Below, in pieces: positions 5,151-11,074 of a DNA stretch of 26,085 nucleotides. The position numbers and the translations under genes were made by a program. The notes under the pieces are model-generated. The model ran no database searches, had not been told where the DNA came from, and was given only the letters and a program-made list of their open reading frames with translations. The number at the start of each line of letters is the position of its first letter. Within the stretch, counting starts at the first letter, position 1. The DNA is taken from positions 1 to 26,085 of IMG/VR virus record IMGVR_UViG_3300031758_000497. One strand, given 5' to 3'. Origin of the DNA: a virus.

Positions 5151-6010
5151 TCCCAGAAGGCATCCACCACGGACTCGGCATGGGGGCTTATCATGGATGG
5201 AAGGTCGATAAAGCCGACCTTAAATCCAGCCCGATCTCATGCTCATTCTTGAAATCGTTCGCGCCGAATCCTTACGAGTGGGCAATGTCACCACCGTTCA
5301 AGCAGACGGAAGGAATGAGAACGGGATCGCTTTTCGATCTTGCCCTAACCGACCCGAACGAGATCCAGAATCAGGTTGTCACCTCGCCATTCGATAGTTT
5401 CCGCACCAAGGAAGCTCAAGCATGGAAAGAGGAACAAATCGGAGCCGGCAAGATCATCATCTCAGGCGATGAACTCAGCCGCGCACAAAAAGCCGCGCAG
5501 GAAGTTTATCTTCACCCGGTCGCTGGCGAGATTCTGGATGGTTGCAGTTTCCAAGTTGGAATCATCGGCAAGATCGACGGCTTCCATGTGAAATGCTTAC
5601 TCGATATCTTGCCGAAAGAAAACGGCGATTGGGCGGACTGCCTTGTGGATTACAAGACAACCGCAAACGGACTCGATGACGATTCCCTAGCTCAAACCAT
5701 CGGCAAGTTTAAATACGGATGGCAGGGTGCATGGTATCTTGGGTTGGCGAATAAATTTCACCCGACCCGCAAGTTCACGAGGTTTGCTTTTATCTGGCAA
5801 TCAACCAAGACGCTGGAGGTTCGCGTGACGACTCTCAGCCTTGGATCAACTGCTCTGCTAGATGGCGACCGCTGCATTGCAAGGGCCTTGGAAGAGTTCA
5901 AGAAATGCGCCGAGTTTGGCATCGTTTCCAGATACGCAACCAAGGTCGATCAGGTCGATATCAAGCCTTACCACGCGATGAGTGAAGAAGAGATGGAGGT
6001 GGAGTCATGA
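5144..6010 (+). CDS. RecE/exonuclease VIII-like PD-(D/E)XK exonuclease
   Basis: The 288-residue product shows the RecB/RecE-type nuclease core: Gly-Ser-Leu-Phe-Asp-Leu-Ala-Leu (61-68), Gly-Lys-Ile-Asp145-Gly-Phe, Cys-Leu-Val-Asp169-Tyr-Lys171-Thr-Thr, and the Gln194-x3-Tyr198 motif in Gln-Gly-Ala-Trp-Tyr. Asp145, Asp169 and Lys171 should be metal-binding and catalytic. Such enzymes (DUF3799/RecE C-terminal) chew one strand of dsDNA 5' to 3' to make tails for recombination. The start is ATG 5144 behind AAAGGAG; longer frames upstream overlap the previous gene. It stands with a second nuclease and an SSB-like gene, making a phage recombination and repair set. Confidence 0.85.
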   Translation: MVIPEGIHHGLGMGAYHGWKVDKADLKSSPISCSFLKSFAPNPYEWAMSPPFKQTEGMRTGSLFDLALTDPNEIQNQVVTSPFDSFRTKEAQAWKEEQIGAGKIIISGDELSRAQKAAQEVYLHPVAGEILDGCSFQVGIIGKIDGFHVKCLLDILPKENGDWADCLVDYKTTANGLDDDSLAQTIGKFKYGWQGAWYLGLANKFHPTRKFTRFAFIWQSTKTLEVRVTTLSLGSTALLDGDRCIARALEEFKKCAEFGIVSRYATKVDQVDIKPYHAMSEEEMEVES

Positions 6011-6270
6011 CCGCTAAAACATCCAATACGGATGTTTTAAAGGGCATCTATGAACTAACCCGCGCCAATTTCCACGCTTGCTGGGATGATGTCGTCGCGG
6101 ATTTGAAACCTTTATTTGTGGCACGAATGGCACACAAGCGGACCAATCACCCGCTCAAAGCCGTTATCAATCTCGTTCGGCACATGGAACGCGAAAAGCA
6201 AGATCCATCGCTCATCATCGCGGTTGGGTATCATCTTTGCAGCGAAGTTCAAAGGAGAAAGGGATTATGA
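6007..6270 (+). CDS. Small helical hypothetical protein
   Basis: Eighty-seven residues, mostly predicted helices, with Trp-Asp-Asp-Val-Val-Ala-Asp-Leu near 26-33 and basic patches (Arg-His-Met-Glu-Arg-Glu-Lys). The start overlaps the exonuclease stop and follows GGAGGTGGAG; the stop overlaps the next ATG. Tight coupling between two nuclease genes suggests a helper in the same recombination process, but that is inference only. No family is recognised. Confidence 0.65.
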   Translation: MTAKTSNTDVLKGIYELTRANFHACWDDVVADLKPLFVARMAHKRTNHPLKAVINLVRHMEREKQDPSLIIAVGYHLCSEVQRRKGL

Positions 6271-6584
6271 CTCGTTACGCAAAACGGACTGACGAAAATC
6301 ATTCTGATGTCGTCGATGAACTCCGCGCAGCATTGCCAGAAGCAACCGTCTTTGACGCGAGCGGAACTGGCGCAGGGTTTCCAGACATCGTTCTTGGTTG
6401 GAGAGGTCACAACTTCCTTTTTGAAATCAAAGACCCCCAAAAACCAGCATCTGCCAGATCACTAACAGATGCCCAAGGCAAGTTCCATCTCACATGGCAA
6501 GGGCAAGTGACCATTGTCCATTCAGCGGCAGAAATACTCGCATCAATTGCCAAGATTTACACCCCTAACAAATCAAAACCATGA
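6267..6584 (+). CDS. VRR-NUC / Holliday-junction-resolvase-like PD-(D/E)XK nuclease
   Basis: This compact 105-residue protein has the nuclease signature Gly-x-Gly-Phe-Pro-Asp40-Ile-Val-Leu-Gly followed by Phe-Glu53-Ile-Lys55-Asp, then Leu-Thr-x-x-Gln (66-70) and a late His-Ser-Ala-Ala-Glu helix. This is the small single-domain VRR-NUC/HJR-like fold found in phages, expected to cut branched DNA. ATG 6267 follows AAAGGAG and overlaps the preceding stop; the longer frame starting at 6237 is rejected. It could resolve recombination intermediates made with the RecE-like exonuclease. Confidence 0.8.
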   Translation: MTRYAKRTDENHSDVVDELRAALPEATVFDASGTGAGFPDIVLGWRGHNFLFEIKDPQKPASARSLTDAQGKFHLTWQGQVTIVHSAAEILASIAKIYTPNKSKP

Positions 6585-6886
6585 CCCTATTCGACTACGC
6601 AGAATCAACAAAAAACCGCGATTCAGGAATGAAATCAGCAACTCAAGGACGCGCTGAAATTCTATCCAGAGTCAAAACCTTAGCTCAACACATCGCCAGA
6701 ATTAACGGCAAAGTTACCGCTGATGATGTCCGCCGCGAGTTTGAATACCGGGGCGGGAATTGGAGTGAACTCGGCAACGCGGCTGGGAGCATTTTTAAGG
6801 GCAAGAATTGGAATTGTGTCGGCTTTGAAAATAGCTCGGTTGCCACATCTCACGCCCGTGCGCTTCGGGTTTGGGTTTTGAAATAA
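6581..6886 (+). CDS. Conserved-type small phage protein, putative winged-helix
   Basis: A 101-residue protein: a basic helical N-terminus, then Lys-Val-Thr-Ala-Asp-Asp-Val-Arg (45-52), a Gly-Asn-Trp-Ser-Glu-Leu-Gly-Asn-Ala-Ala-Gly-Ser-Ile-Phe segment, and a C-terminal His-Ala-Arg-Ala-Leu-Arg-Val-Trp. This looks like a small winged-helix often found next to VRR-NUC nucleases in phages; this is recollection, not a search. Start ATG 6581 overlaps the nuclease stop in the AAAACC-ATG context without Shine-Dalgarno. Its exact role is unknown. Confidence 0.65.
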   Translation: MTLFDYAESTKNRDSGMKSATQGRAEILSRVKTLAQHIARINGKVTADDVRREFEYRGGNWSELGNAAGSIFKGKNWNCVGFENSSVATSHARALRVWVLK

Positions 6887-6925
6887 TCTCACTAACAGAA
6901 ACAGAAAAAACAGAAAAACAAAAAC

Positions 6926-7243
6926 ATGGGAAAACTAATATCAGCAAGAATCGACGTAACCAAAATCCCGAAAGAGGCAATCTTCGTCGGGGAAAAGGGC
7001 AAATATCTATCAGTCGATATCTGGATCAATGACGAGGATGACAAATACGGCAATGACTGCTCTATCAACATCCAGCAATCCAAAGAAGATCGGGAAGCAA
7101 AAACGCCCAAGGTCTATATCGGCAACGGCAAGACCAAGTTCGGATTCGGTGACAAACCAGAACCAGTTTCCAATCAGAAACCCGGTGTGGTTGTGGTTAA
7201 GGCTGGGGCATGGGATGACGCGGACGACGACATTCCTTTTTGA
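6926..7243 (+). CDS. ssb: Phage single-stranded DNA-binding protein (SSB-like)
   Basis: The 105-residue protein ends in Trp-Asp-Asp-Ala-Asp-Asp-Asp-Ile-Pro-Phe, the acidic tail by which bacterial and phage SSBs recruit partner enzymes. The body has a beta-rich N-terminus (Ile-Ser-Ala-Arg-Ile-Asp-Val-Thr-Lys-Ile) with Gly-Lys-Tyr-Leu-Ser-Val-Asp-Ile and Tyr-Ile-Gly-Asn-Gly-Lys, as in small phage SSB-like proteins. It would coat single strands made by the exonuclease or at the replication fork. The start lies in an A-only leader (AACAAAAAC-ATG) with no Shine-Dalgarno. Confidence 0.78.
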   Translation: MGKLISARIDVTKIPKEAIFVGEKGKYLSVDIWINDEDDKYGNDCSINIQQSKEDREAKTPKVYIGNGKTKFGFGDKPEPVSNQKPGVVVVKAGAWDDADDDIPF

Positions 7244-7260
7244 TCTGACCAAAACAGGGG

Positions 7261-7287
7261 CCGCGCATCTTACACGCGGAAATTTTT
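7261..7287 (+). terminator. Weak stem-loop followed by T-run after the SSB gene
   Basis: CCGCG (7261-7265) pairs with CGCGG (7275-7279) around a 9-nt loop, followed by AAATTTTT. The stem is short and three A residues separate it from the T-run, so it would be a leaky terminator at most. The next gene starts four bases later. Confidence 0.35.
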
Positions 7288-7291
7288 AATC

Positions 7292-7495
7292 ATGAAACGA
7301 TGCTCAAAATGCAAACAAGATAAGGAGTTGATTTGTTTTGGTAAGGATAAATCAAATAGTGATGGGTTTTTGTATTATTGCAAGGAATGCAATAGAGAGA
7401 AAGCCGCAAAACAAAAACAAGAAAAAGCCGCATTACTATTCTTCCAAATGGCAAATTTCGCATCAGAACTAACAAAAAATAAAGAAACAATATGA
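7292..7495 (+). CDS. Small zinc-knuckle protein, like the N-terminal part of phage HNH/endonuclease VII proteins
   Basis: Sixty-seven residues beginning Met-Lys-Arg-Cys-Ser-Lys-Cys, then Phe-Gly-Lys-Asp, Gly-Phe-Leu-Tyr-Tyr-Cys-Lys-Glu-Cys, so two Cys-x-x-Cys pairs about 25 residues apart. This is the zinc module that often precedes an HNH or endonuclease VII domain, but here only a lysine-rich helical tail follows, so the nuclease part is absent. It may bind DNA or RNA by itself. The local DNA is more AT-rich than its neighbours. The stop overlaps the next ATG. Confidence 0.65.
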   Translation: MKRCSKCKQDKELICFGKDKSNSDGFLYYCKECNREKAAKQKQEKAALLFFQMANFASELTKNKETI

Positions 7496-8088
7496 ACACA
7501 ACACTAGAGAAACCAACAATGACAATCGCACAAATCAATAAGCATTTAGACCGCTTCATTGATTTATACATCAAAGGGTCTGAATCATTCGTGCAAGCTG
7601 GCGAAATACTCGTCGAGCTTGTCGATCAAGACCCGCACACATACGACTACATCTTGAGAAAGTTTCCGAACTTGAACCCAACGGTGCTTTCCAAATTGGA
7701 GCAGATGGGACGCAAGACGCTTCACCCGCAACTCTTGTTCAATAACTCAGCTGGGTTTGCAAAATTGCAGAGGCTGCCTTATTCACTGCAAGAGCGATAT
7801 ATCGACGAACCGATCCCGCTTGTTGTCCACACCGAAGCTGGAACCGATGTCCTGTTAGTAAAGGCGCGGGAGATGACTAAAGAGCAAGCCAATCAAGCAT
7901 TTGGAACTGGTCGGATCAGAACCGAGGGCGAGCAAAAAGCCTATCTGATCCAGCAAGAATCAAACGCAGCTCGGAACGTGACACCGGCAATGCAAACACC
8001 GTGGAAAATCAAAGGATCAAAAGTTGAAATCAACGGGGTCTTATTCACGCGCAAGGAGCTGACGGGAATCTTAGCTCAGATGGATTAA
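7492..8088 (+). CDS. Conserved-type phage protein, function unknown
   Basis: This 198-residue protein has a helical N-terminal half containing Leu-Glu-Gln-Met-Gly-Arg-Lys-x-Leu-His-Pro, then Leu-Gln-Arg-Leu-Pro-Tyr-Ser and a basic linker, and a small C-terminal segment (Val-Glu-Ile-Asn-Gly-Val-Leu-Phe-Thr-Arg-Lys-Glu-Leu). A position between the SSB and the replication initiator suggests early DNA metabolism. I recognise no enzyme motif. The start overlaps the previous stop (ATGA) behind AAAGAAACAAT, without Shine-Dalgarno. Confidence 0.7.
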   Translation: MNTTLEKPTMTIAQINKHLDRFIDLYIKGSESFVQAGEILVELVDQDPHTYDYILRKFPNLNPTVLSKLEQMGRKTLHPQLLFNNSAGFAKLQRLPYSLQERYIDEPIPLVVHTEAGTDVLLVKAREMTKEQANQAFGTGRIRTEGEQKAYLIQQESNAARNVTPAMQTPWKIKGSKVEINGVLFTRKELTGILAQMD

Positions 8089-8106
8089 ATTTTAAAAAAG
8101 AACACT

Positions 8107-8442
8107 GTGAAACCATACTTTTATATCATGAACGCAGACCAGAACATCGTCTGCAAACGAGACAATCTCGAATCGGCAAAAGTCGCGGCTGAATCCTGCG
8201 CTTTGAATTGGCCCGGCGCATCTTACGAGATCCTCAAATGCGTCGGGGTCAGCACAACAAGCCGCCCCAACACTTTTTGGATGGACGGCGAAACTGGGAC
8301 AACAGCGAAAGAATATCGGATTCTGGATGAGGACGAGATCCTTAAAGATGGCGATGAATATCACTCTTGCTTCAACGGATGGATTCCCACTGTGAGGATC
8401 GGGAGAGGCGCTTGGAAATATCAACACCGCCGCCCGATCTAA
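8107..8442 (+). CDS. Hypothetical early protein (GTG start)
   Basis: One hundred and eleven residues, read from GTG 8107, since no ATG lies closer to the N-terminus except the internal Met8. It starts Lys-Pro-Tyr-Phe-Tyr-Ile-Met, then alternating strand and helix, several cysteines, and a basic end. Codon use matches its neighbours and it fills the gap in the operon; a long opposite-strand frame over the same bases (8092-9075) has an odd composition and is rejected. No function is evident. Confidence 0.6.
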   Translation: MKPYFYIMNADQNIVCKRDNLESAKVAAESCALNWPGASYEILKCVGVSTTSRPNTFWMDGETGTTAKEYRILDEDEILKDGDEYHSCFNGWIPTVRIGRGAWKYQHRRPI

Positions 8443-8446
8443 CACC

Positions 8447-8626
8447 ATGACCATCACTACAATCATCACCCACCAGACGGAAGCACCGCCAACCGACTTT
8501 GTGGAGATCGCAAACGCAATCGCGGGCAGGCTGGAGACACCGATCGGGATCTCCAACGACTTCCTAACCCCGCTCGAAATTTCAACCTTCATCAGAGAAG
8601 AAAACGCCGCAGACGCGGACCAATAA
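8447..8626 (+). CDS. Very small acidic hypothetical protein
   Basis: A 59-residue frame from ATG 8447 (AACACC-ATG context) to TAA 8626 fills the space before the replication initiator. The N-terminus is Thr/Ile-rich, the middle resembles an amphipathic helix (Val-Glu-Ile-Ala-Asn-Ala-Ile-Ala-Gly-Arg-Leu-Glu), and the end is acidic. Good spacing on both sides and the shared start context support it. No family is recognised. Confidence 0.55.
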   Translation: MTITTIITHQTEAPPTDFVEIANAIAGRLETPIGISNDFLTPLEISTFIREENAADADQ

Positions 8627-8631
8627 ACAAT

Positions 8632-9384
8632 ATGAGAATTAGAACAATAAAGCCAGAATTTTGGATGCACGAAAAACTCGCGGAGAAGTCGGAATTCACC
8701 CGGCTCCTCGCCATCGCGATTTTGAATTGGGCAGATGACGAGGGATATTTCATGGCAAATCCAACCCTTATCAAAGGGCAACTTTTCCCATTCTTGGATG
8801 ATTCCAAGATCATTCCAAGATCCATCCAAGACTTGTCGAGCGTGGGGTGGATTGAGGTTTCTGAGGACGGGGAAGGCAGATTGATCGGTCGAGTCACTAA
8901 TTTTGCAAAACATCAAAGAGTCGACAAGCCGAAGCCTAGTATTATCAAGCCTTTGTGGGGATTCCAAGACGCATCCAAGACGCATCCAAGACGCGTCCAA
9001 GACGCATCCAAGGAGGAAGGGAAGGGAAAGGAAGGGAATAGGAATGGAAGTGGAAAGGATCATTCTTGTCCGCAAGCGGACGCTGACGACCTTATGGAAA
9101 CAATCTGGAAACTTTCCCCGCCGACAGCAAAGAGCAGATCCAGCAAGAAGCAGCTCATTGACGCGCTCAAAGCTATTCCAGCCACCTCCCGACCTTCTGT
9201 GGATGCTTTCACCGAATCACTCAGGAAATGGATTCAGACGCCTGATTGGACCAAGGACGATGGCGCGTTCATTCCTGGCATTCATCTCTGGGTGAAGAAC
9301 AGGAAATGGGAGTTTGAGCCAGCGATCAGCAAATCGACGAAAAACCGCTTTGCAGGAACCCAAGAGGAAATCGAAATACCATGA
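8632..9384 (+). CDS. Phage replication initiator, lambda O / DnaD-like
   Basis: Residues 1-95 match the N-terminal winged-helix of phage replication initiators: Met-Arg-Ile-Arg-Thr-Ile-Lys-Pro-Glu-Phe-Trp, Leu-Asn-Trp-Ala-Asp-Asp-Glu-Gly-Tyr-Phe (31-40), Gly-Gln-Leu-Phe-Pro. A low-complexity basic linker (about 110-145) follows, then a C-terminal helical domain with several Trp residues that would contact the helicase loader. The gene is immediately followed (ATGA) by the DnaC-like loader, as O is followed by P in lambda. Two sets of 11-bp repeats lie inside the gene (8804-8836 and 8964-9012), so it probably also carries the origin it binds. The start follows CCAATAAACAAT, without Shine-Dalgarno. 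Confidence 0.82.
   Translation: MRIRTIKPEFWMHEKLAEKSEFTRLLAIAILNWADDEGYFMANPTLIKGQLFPFLDDSKIIPRSIQDLSSVGWIEVSEDGEGRLIGRVTNFAKHQRVDKPKPSIIKPLWGFQDASKTHPRRVQDASKEEGKGKEGNRNGSGKDHSCPQADADDLMETIWKLSPPTAKSRSSKKQLIDALKAIPATSRPSVDAFTESLRKWIQTPDWTKDDGAFIPGIHLWVKNRKWEFEPAISKSTKNRFAGTQEEIEIP
8804..8836 (+). repeat. Three degenerate 11-bp iterons, set A, in the initiator gene
   Basis: CCAAGATCATT (8804-8814), CCAAGATCCAT (8815-8825) and CCAAGACTTGT (8826-8836) follow each other with no gap, sharing CCAAGA at exact 11-bp spacing. A CTTGGA in the opposite sense lies just upstream at about 8793. They are less regular than set B, and may be weaker binding sites for the initiator. Confidence 0.55.
8964..9012 (+). 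repeat. Four and a half 11-bp iterons, set B: candidate replication origin
   Basis: CCAAGACGCAT is repeated at 8964, 8975 and 8997, with one single-base variant (CCAAGACGCGT) at 8986, and a partial CCAAG at 9008. Eleven is not a multiple of three, so the frame rotates through the repeats and the encoded protein repeats only every 33 bp. Selection must therefore act on the DNA. Lambda carries its origin iterons inside gene O in the same way. A pure purine tract follows at once. Confidence 0.75.
9010..9038 (+). other. Pure purine tract next to the iterons
   Basis: Twenty-nine consecutive bases on the + strand are A or G, continuing to about 9059 with only a few T interruptions. It encodes the Glu/Gly/Lys linker of the initiator. 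Runs of GG and GGG could form an unusual structure (triplex or two-layer G-quadruplex) or help duplex opening at the origin. The tract itself is seen; the role is inferred. Confidence 0.5.
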
Positions 9385-10046
9385 ACATCACACTCCCAAG
9401 TTTTCTAACCGACATCGACCAGATGATTGCCAACGCTCCAGAGGGCGACGCAGAAACCCAAGAAACCAAAAAACCAAATCTTGTTCGCGAAGCAAATGGT
9501 TGGGGTTCGCGCTACGTTGCTCCGTTTTCGCCCGTTGGGGATAATTGGCTCACAATCTACCACGAGGCATCCAAAACTGTCTCACAGGGCGGTTTGGTGG
9601 CGTTTCTCGGTGGGCGCGGAACTGGCAAGACTCAGATGGCCGCAGAAATCGCCAAAACGGGCGAGTGGACGAGAGATAAAGGTGAATGGAACGGAAACTC
9701 GATGGTCGCAAACAAAACCGCAGTTTATCGCCGAGCAATGGACATTTTCTTAGACCTTCGCGACAGAAGCGCAGGACATAGCGAAAAGGCAATTTTGGAG
9801 AAGCTCACTTTTTGCGGCTTGCTCGTGATCGATGAGTTTCAAGAACGAGGAGAAACGCCTTTCGAGGACCGCATCGTCACAAACCTGCTTGATAAGCGAT
9901 ACAACGACGAGCGACCAACAATCCTGATCGCCAATCTGGATCGGGAAGGACTCAGCGGGATGCTCTCTCCTTCTGTAAAGGACAGGATGAGGGAGAACGG
10001 CAGGAGCTTTTTATTCGATTGGAAATCATACCGCACAAAACCATGA
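9381..10046 (+). CDS. DnaC-like helicase loader (AAA+ ATPase)
   Basis: The 221-residue protein has Walker A Gly-Gly-Arg-Gly-Thr-Gly-Lys-Thr (77-84), Walker B Leu-Leu-Val-Ile-Asp-Glu (147-152), a sensor-1 Asn185 in Ile-Ala-Asn, and Ser-Val-Lys-Asp-Arg-Met-Arg (198-204) with the likely arginine finger, the order seen in DnaC/IstB-type ATPases. It would load the host replicative helicase at the phage origin together with the initiator just upstream. The N-terminal 40 residues form an acidic low-complexity stretch. The gene overlaps both neighbours by four bases, starting in the ATACC-ATG context without Shine-Dalgarno. Confidence 0.88.
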   Translation: MNITLPSFLTDIDQMIANAPEGDAETQETKKPNLVREANGWGSRYVAPFSPVGDNWLTIYHEASKTVSQGGLVAFLGGRGTGKTQMAAEIAKTGEWTRDKGEWNGNSMVANKTAVYRRAMDIFLDLRDRSAGHSEKAILEKLTFCGLLVIDEFQERGETPFEDRIVTNLLDKRYNDERPTILIANLDREGLSGMLSPSVKDRMRENGRSFLFDWKSYRTKP

Positions 10047-10387
10047 ACAAAAACACAGAAGATATCAAAAAAGCAGCAGGACTCAAGAAAACCCAACTGG
10101 TCCTCATGCCACCAGCAGCAGAAGAAATGATCTGCCAGGTGCTACAATCGGGCGCCGACAAATATGGAGCTTGGAACTGGAGACTCTCAGGAGTCGAAGC
10201 GGCAACCTACATCAGCGCCATCAAGAGACACTTAGCGGCGATCCACTCAGGAGAATGGAACGACCCAGAAAGCGGCAAACCTCACATCGCCCACATCGCG
10301 GCCAGCGCATCCATCATGCTCGATGCTGAACATCACGGCAGATTGGCACTCAACGTCGTCAAACCAGAAATCAAATCCAAACCATGA
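10043..10387 (+). CDS. MazZ/DUF5664-like (d)ATP/(d)GTP pyrophosphohydrolase
   Basis: The 114-residue protein contains Lys-Tyr-Gly-Ala-Trp-Asn-Trp-Arg (40-47), Tyr-Ile-Ser-Ala-Ile-Lys-Arg-His-Leu (56-64), Gly-Glu-Trp-Asn-Asp-Pro-Glu-Ser-Gly (70-78) and His-Ile-Ala-His-Ile-Ala (81-86). The Glu, Asp and His in these match the all-alpha MazG-like family called DUF5664, related to the MazZ enzymes that cleave dATP or dGTP in phages. It lies right after the helicase loader. No PurZ gene is in the window, so there is no case for base Z here. It could instead tune nucleotide pools. Confidence 0.65.
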   Translation: MNKNTEDIKKAAGLKKTQLVLMPPAAEEMICQVLQSGADKYGAWNWRLSGVEAATYISAIKRHLAAIHSGEWNDPESGKPHIAHIAASASIMLDAEHHGRLALNVVKPEIKSKP

Positions 10388-10578
10388 ACGCGCAAGAAGC
10401 AATTCAAGAACAAGAACTAGCTGCCTATCACTTGGCAGAATCAGAACGATTCAGCAGAGCAGCAGACAAGCAGCGTCTGATTGCAGCGAAGCATCTAGCA
10501 GCAGCGAATCTCTACTTTGTGGAGGCATTAAAAGTGGCGAAGATTAATCAACAAAAAACCGAACAAAAAACAGCATGA
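10384..10578 (+). CDS. Small Ala/Glu-rich helical protein
   Basis: Sixty-four residues, nearly all helix, rich in Ala, Glu, Gln and Lys; probably a single amphipathic helix or short coiled coil. The start overlaps the previous stop in the CAAACC-ATG context and the stop overlaps the next start. No motif is recognised. Confidence 0.6.
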   Translation: MNAQEAIQEQELAAYHLAESERFSRAADKQRLIAAKHLAAANLYFVEALKVAKINQQKTEQKTA

Positions 10579-10778
10579 GCGCAAACAAACACAAAATTTC
10601 AGGAGGAAGAAAAAAACCGATGACAGAAGCAGAACGCTTCGAATCCTATATTTGGCGGCTTTCTATGGACGTCGGCAAGGCTTGCGATGATTACCAAATG
10701 AGAGTCAACAATTATAAATCTAACGGATTTCGAGGGATTATCAACGCGAGCATCTTGGAGCGGCAGGCAGAAAAATAA
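10575..10778 (+). CDS. Small hypothetical protein
   Basis: Sixty-seven residues with a basic N-terminus (Lys-His-Lys-Ile-Ser-Gly-Gly-Arg-Lys-Lys) then a helical part with Trp-Arg-Leu-Ser-Met-Asp-Val-Gly-Lys and Tyr-Gln-Met-Arg-Val-Asn-Asn-Tyr. It could bind nucleic acid, but this is not established. The start overlaps the preceding stop (ATGA). Confidence 0.58.
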   Translation: MSANKHKISGGRKKPMTEAERFESYIWRLSMDVGKACDDYQMRVNNYKSNGFRGIINASILERQAEK

Positions 10779-10815
10779 TCGACAAAATCATAATACCAAA
10801 GGAAGGACAAACCAC

Positions 10816-11073
10816 ATGGCAATCACGAAGAAACCAAGCATGGATTACCTCGCTGATATTACAAAGATATTGAACGAGGATGCTCATACACCATTAGCAA
10901 GTGATGAGTTCACTGCAGAGATGTTCCACAAGGAATATGTTGCTAAATTCGGCAATGTTTCACTCAGCACAATTTCAAGACGGCTCACGAAGATGGAGAG
11001 CCAAAAGAAACTCAAATCCAGAAAAACAATCCACAACGGATGCCAGTGCTTCGCTTACAAACTAATCAAATAA
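10816..11073 (+). CDS. Small winged-helix-type DNA-binding protein
   Basis: Eighty-five residues with a helix-turn-helix at about 38-62 (Phe-Gly-Asn-Val-Ser-Leu-Ser-Thr-Ile-Ser-Arg-Arg-Leu-Thr-Lys-Met) followed by a basic wing region (Lys-Lys-Leu-Lys-Ser-Arg-Lys-Thr) and a hydrophobic strand. A modest AAGGAAGG lies 11-18 bases before the ATG. It follows a 37-base gap and starts the next sub-block before the metallophosphoesterase. Regulatory role is inferred. Confidence 0.65.
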   Translation: MAITKKPSMDYLADITKILNEDAHTPLASDEFTAEMFHKEYVAKFGNVSLSTISRRLTKMESQKKLKSRKTIHNGCQCFAYKLIK

Positions 11074-11074
11074 T

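Noticed and set aside
8964-9012. CRISPR array
   Set aside because: The units are 11 bp with no spacers between them and lie inside an initiator gene; they are iterons.
8092-9075. A 327-residue minus-strand open frame
   Set aside because: It lies opposite three well-supported plus-strand genes, including the initiator with its conserved N-terminus, and its composition (Ser/Leu/Cys-rich without domain pattern) is that of a shadow frame.
10043-10387. Claim that the phage has 2-aminoadenine (base Z) DNA
   Set aside because: Only a MazZ/DUF5664-like gene is present in the window; PurZ, needed for the pathway, is not seen.
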